From Physcomitrium patens (Eukaryota; Streptophyta; Bryopsida; Funariales; Funariaceae), in assembly GCF_000002425.4 (NCBI RefSeq), contig NC_037254.1, positions 9,184,408 through 9,248,407 of the forward strand: 64,000 bases of DNA. The letters are read 5' to 3'. The notes under the pieces are model-generated. The model was given only the letters and a program-made list of their open reading frames with translations. It ran no database searches and was not told the origin of the DNA. Shown piece by piece: positions 60,539 to 64,000 of this stretch; position 1 is the first letter of the stretch; each line of letters begins with the position of its first letter. A program made the translations under genes and the position numbers.

Positions 60539-62295
60539 ATTGCCATGTTCTACAAGAGCATATTCAGTTTTAAGGCCACTGCGGAATATGATAAGTTCCG
60601 CTCATTTAGTGAAGGATGCGTGCAGGTAGGCGTAGTTCGAGCATTAGGTTCATCTCTGAGTGTTGTGTGCTTGCACTCAGAACATGTGTACGAATGTCAT
60701 GACATTCAATTTGATATTCAGTCCTCTTTTCCTTTACTGAGTACGACATTAAGGTATAGTTTCCTTGTTATTAGTGTCTTTACAAGATCGGAAGTCCTAA
60801 CGCCGGTACAATGTGCCGAATGGCGTGTTGATTGTGCACTTAACGCAGCCAACACTCCCGAGCAGTTCCTGAAGCTCACCAAAGAATGCAGGGACCGAGC
60901 TCAAAAGATGACTACGCCAAAAGCGTTTTCCAGCCCACCTAAAGTCAACTCTGAACTGTGCAAACATCTAGCTGATAAGCTGAAGTCGGTTGTCGAGAGG
61001 GCACAGTCGTTCCTCCACAGAAGGTTTCTTTCCCCTAAGGACACAGCAAAGTAGATGTTTTCAAGCTGTATTGTGCGTTAGCTAACATGGAAGTGAAAAT
61101 CATCCGAAGTTGTTGCCAAGAGGAATGGATTCAAGCCGCCTTTCTGATGACAAATGTGCCGGAGCATAATCTGTCAACAAGTTTTGACTTAGAAATGTTA
61201 ACACATTTATTTTCTGGAAGCTTGAGATCGACAGAAGTACTTCAGAGTATTTTTAAAGCTGAAGTTGCAATTATCAACAAGAAGGCATCACATGATAGAG
61301 AGTCGTTGGTAGGGGATGTGTATGAATTGCTCCGGATAAGTGAAAGTGGGAGCACGGAAACGTATGGGCTGGCTTCTCTTCTACTTGAGAGGCTTGATCC
61401 CCTAAGGAAGAACTTGGGAGGCAGCTCATCAAGCACATATTGCACGGACATGGAGAGCTTGAAAGAAATGGAGCAGTTGGGAAGAGGTTCCTTTGCTACT
61501 GTGTTCAATGCAATGTGGCTTGGAGTTGAGGTTGCTGAGAAGACGTTCTATGCACCAAGTTCCCCAGATTTTAAGAAGTGTCAATCCTAGCACGGCTGTC
61601 TTATCCCAATATCGTGTCCTTGCTTTGTTATGCAGAAGGTAAGCGGAAGTGCTGCATGGTGATGGAATTGATGGATGGTGACCTTTCCGGGTAAATGCGG
61701 AAGTTCATGACAGAGCACAAGCATCGCAGTTGTCCATTTAGCATACTGGAAGCAGTTGACCTCATGCTTCAAGTTGGAAGAGGCATGGAGTACTTGCACG
61801 AGATGAGGATTGTTCACCGAGGTTTGAAGGCCATGAACATTCTTGTGAAACAGGTGAAAGGAAAAGACGGTAGAAGCTGATATACATGGGCAAAGGTGGC
61901 TGACTTTGGGTTGTCAAAAACAAAAGAAAGAAGTGTAACTTACAGCTACCAGACTCTGAATACGGGGACAACACGATGGATGGCTCCTGAGGTGATAAAA
62001 GAAAGTAAAAATGAAGGGCAAGAACAAGTGACAAATGTTGGTATGATAGCAAAGTATCCTTTTGGTGGTGGTGGAGTGTTATGCAATGGTATGTTATGAA
62101 CTCTTGATTGGAGAGGTGCCCTTTTATGACATAACACAACCAAATGAGATAAAGAAGAAGGTATTGAAGAGTGATTGTCCTAGGCTACCAAAAGATTGTC
62201 TTAATTTATTGAAGCAATTGATAAAGAGGTGTTGGAGAAAGATGCAAGTGCATGCCTTTGATTTGATGAAATATGTGTTGAATTGCGGAATGTGA
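60539..62295 (+). pseudogene. Broken soluble protein kinase gene (Raf/MLK-like, plant type)
   Basis: An N-terminal helical region (AEWRVDCALNAANTPEQFLK near 60819-60878; EVKIIRSCCQEEWIQAAF near 61090-61143) is followed by a kinase domain: LGRGSFATVF glycine loop (about 61477-61506), VAEKTF with the ATP-binding Lys (about 61534-61548), PNIVSLLCYAEG, HRGLKAMNIL (about 61816-61845), ADFGLSK (about 61899-61919), TTRWMAPEV (about 61969-61995) and VCYELLIGEVPFYDI. The catalytic HRD is HRG, removing the proton-accepting Asp. Frame breaks: about 61051; about 61580 (looks like a 4-nt deletion in an AAG-rich spot); stop at 61692; stop at 61878; about 62060. A donor-like CAG|GTAGGC at 60625 suggests an intron in the N-terminal part. 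These losses make an active kinase very unlikely. Confidence 0.85.
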
Positions 62296-62539
62296 AATGC
62301 CAACTTTTCATATCATTACTCCATATTGGTAAATTGGTGAATACTATCTAACTTACAAGAAGGCTTGAGTTATAGTACTTTTATACATAGAAGTAGTCTT
62401 TATTTCATTTGTTGTATTAAATAGTTTGGCATTCAAATGTAAAGCTTGTCATAGTTGTTTTAATCATTATTTAGAATACCTAACCTAATCAAAAATATAT
62501 TTTTTGTTTCACTATTGTTAAATGAAAGAGAATTTTCAT

Positions 62540-62900
62540 CTTAGAAAATAGATATTGCAACAAAATATTTTGAGGTGGAAGTAGCACAATCTTTGACCAA
62601 GTCTACTTTAGCAAGTTAGAAGAAGGAATGCATGTGGTGGTTAAATAGAGACGTCATCATTAATCTAAAATTATACTCATTGAAATTATATCTATAATTC
62701 AATATTGTAATATTCTTTTGTCAATTGAATATTGCATAGAGTTTGATGAGAGTATCTTTGTATATGATTATATGGCCAATAAATTTCTTAAAAATAGATA
62801 AGATTCATTTGTAAAAGGAGCAATAATTGAAGATTTGTATTAGTGCAATACAAGACATACATAACCTTTATATTGAAGCAAGCTAGAATATTATTTGGAT
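62540..62900 (+). pseudogene. Deeply decayed receptor-like-kinase domain
   Basis: Plus-strand reading recovers the usual N-lobe order of plant receptor-like kinases: FSS-KIDIATKYFE (about 62532-62573; compare the F-x-x-x-I-x-x-ATxNF block), VYFSKLEEGMHVVVK (62601-62645; like VYKG-L-G--VAVK with the ATP Lys), IISIIQYCNILLSIEYCIEF (about 62688-62747), then DESIFVYDYMANKFL (about 62748-62791; like ER-LVYEYM-N-SL). From 62574 to 62799 these lie in one frame with two internal stops. Weak traces of the following IARGLxYLHExS block occur near 62830-62885. The rest of the kinase is gone, cut by the chromovirus fragment that begins near 62915. It is unrelated to the kinase immediately upstream. Confidence 0.65.
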
Positions 62901-62914
62901 GAACTTCACACCTC

Positions 62915-64000
62915 ACACTGACTAACTTTATTTTTTTAAATCTTGGTGTAGACTTTAAATTTCATTGTTGACTTCTTCCATAGGCATCAAAATACTTGCT
63001 CTATAGTTGATATTAGAAATATATGAGATTTTTATTCTAAGAATATTAACAAGCTTGTAAAGATTTGCAATAGTTGTAAATTTATTTTTACTTCCATTGT
63101 GAGCAACATTCATATTTTTTTCTTTCTATAGACGATTCAAATAAAGTTACAAATCAATTTAGAAGAAGATAATTTGTAACCTCTAATATCAAATGAAAAT
63201 TTCTACAAAGAAAGATATTTTTCTTTTTTAAGAAAAATAATTGGTATTTAGAAAACTAAAAGCTAGTTTAAAGGCAAGTAGTCCACAACCTTTAAAACAC
63301 AAATTATAGAAGTGGAGTAGTCCACTCTCTTCTAAAACAAAACAAGAACAATAAGTTGGTACTCTTGTCAAACTATTAAGGACATGAATTTTAAAGAACT
63401 AAAAGATCAATAAATTCTTCTGTCATCCAAAAAGACTAGAAAATCATTTAAAGATGGTATAATATTAAACTAAAATGACTATTGTCAAAGACAAAAAGAA
63501 TAAAAAGACTTGAAATGAGACTAAAGATTAAAAAGGTGTTGACAAGAATGAAAAAGGCTTCATCCTTGCCACCATATATACTATCTAATTAGAAGCTACA
63601 TGGCAACGTTCTATAAGACCTCCAACACATATCTAATTTGCAAAACATATATTTTAACTTATAAGGCAAGTTTCTTATATGTGTGCCACAACATTAGCTT
63701 ATACTATAAGCTATCCACACGTATGACATATGGCTAATGTATTTGCCAAGTTTCTACGCTATCAATCAACTATGAACATATGCAAAGTCAAATATACATC
63801 TATGAAGCTTCTAAGAAGCTTTGTCATAAAATAATATCAAATTTACTTATATTTACCTTCTATCTAGTACTTAATATCTAAGTAAAAATGTATGTCCATG
63901 ATACTTATTGCAAAAATATGATATAAATATCTTTGATTTAATCCTCTTAGTATTACTATGTAGGTGATAGGTAATCAACAATGCACTTCCATGTGAACAA
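62915..64000 (-). mobile_element. 5' end of a fourth chromovirus, minus strand
   Basis: 63387-63905 is an inverted family LTR (starts TATTAAGGACATGAA; contains GACAAGAATGAAAAAGGC near 63540-63557; ends ATGTATGTCCATGATAC near 63887-63903). Inward (lower coordinates) the gag leader continues to about 62915 and matches 32420-32650 of the third element (AACAAGCTTGTAAAGAT). Protease onward is missing. After 63905 AT-rich sequence of unknown nature runs to the window end. Confidence 0.75.

Overview
The window looks like nuclear DNA of a land plant, most likely a bryophyte (moss-like). Introns are short with GT..AG ends, the intergenic DNA is very AT-rich, a cytosolic ribosomal protein gene has plant telo-box sequences in its first intron, there is a plastid-type bestrophin, and the dominant repeats are decayed Ty3/gypsy chromoviruses with a C-terminal chromodomain plus Ty1/copia elements. 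The species call is inference from style; no marker in the window fixes it.

Layout. 1-15.1 kb is a nest of retroelements: a Ty1/copia remnant is split by a plus-strand chromovirus (1598-15078). That element is split by a minus-strand chromovirus of the same family (7305-14465), which carries a 1.25-kb insertion resembling a solo LTR (8709-9961). Target-site duplications or reconstructable target sites support each step. 15.1-17.4 kb holds another repeat family ('family X'); 17.4-18.5 kb is a less AT-rich unique island. 18.5-26.8 kb is AT-rich intergenic DNA with microsatellites and a 149-bp candidate MITE. 26.8-33.4 kb is a third chromovirus (minus strand), truncated at a perfect palindrome and carrying a family X insertion. 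35.1-39.7 kb is a decayed copia element. 40.1-41.0 kb is a GC-rich island without a recognised gene.

The gene-bearing part starts at 45 kb: a three-exon metallothionein-like gene (45461-46304, plus) with a 21-nt internal exon; a copia element with 180-bp LTRs (48077-52803) that has itself been invaded; the cytosolic ribosomal protein uS17/RPS11 gene (54768-56308, plus, six coding exons); a bestrophin-like chloride channel gene (minus, 59631-58461) with one frameshift, with undetermined decayed exons just downstream on the same strand; a broken soluble protein kinase gene (plus, 60539-62295); a deeply decayed receptor-like-kinase domain (62540-62900); and the 5' end of a fourth chromovirus (minus, to the window edge).

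The confidently intact genes are RPS11 and the metallothionein. The bestrophin is intact apart from one small indel. The kinases and all retroelement coding regions are broken by stops and frameshifts. Many stops in the retroelements look like C-to-T or G-to-A changes of Gln and Trp codons, and CG dinucleotides are scarce there, as expected of long-methylated DNA. No CRISPR array, rRNA or convincing tRNA was seen.
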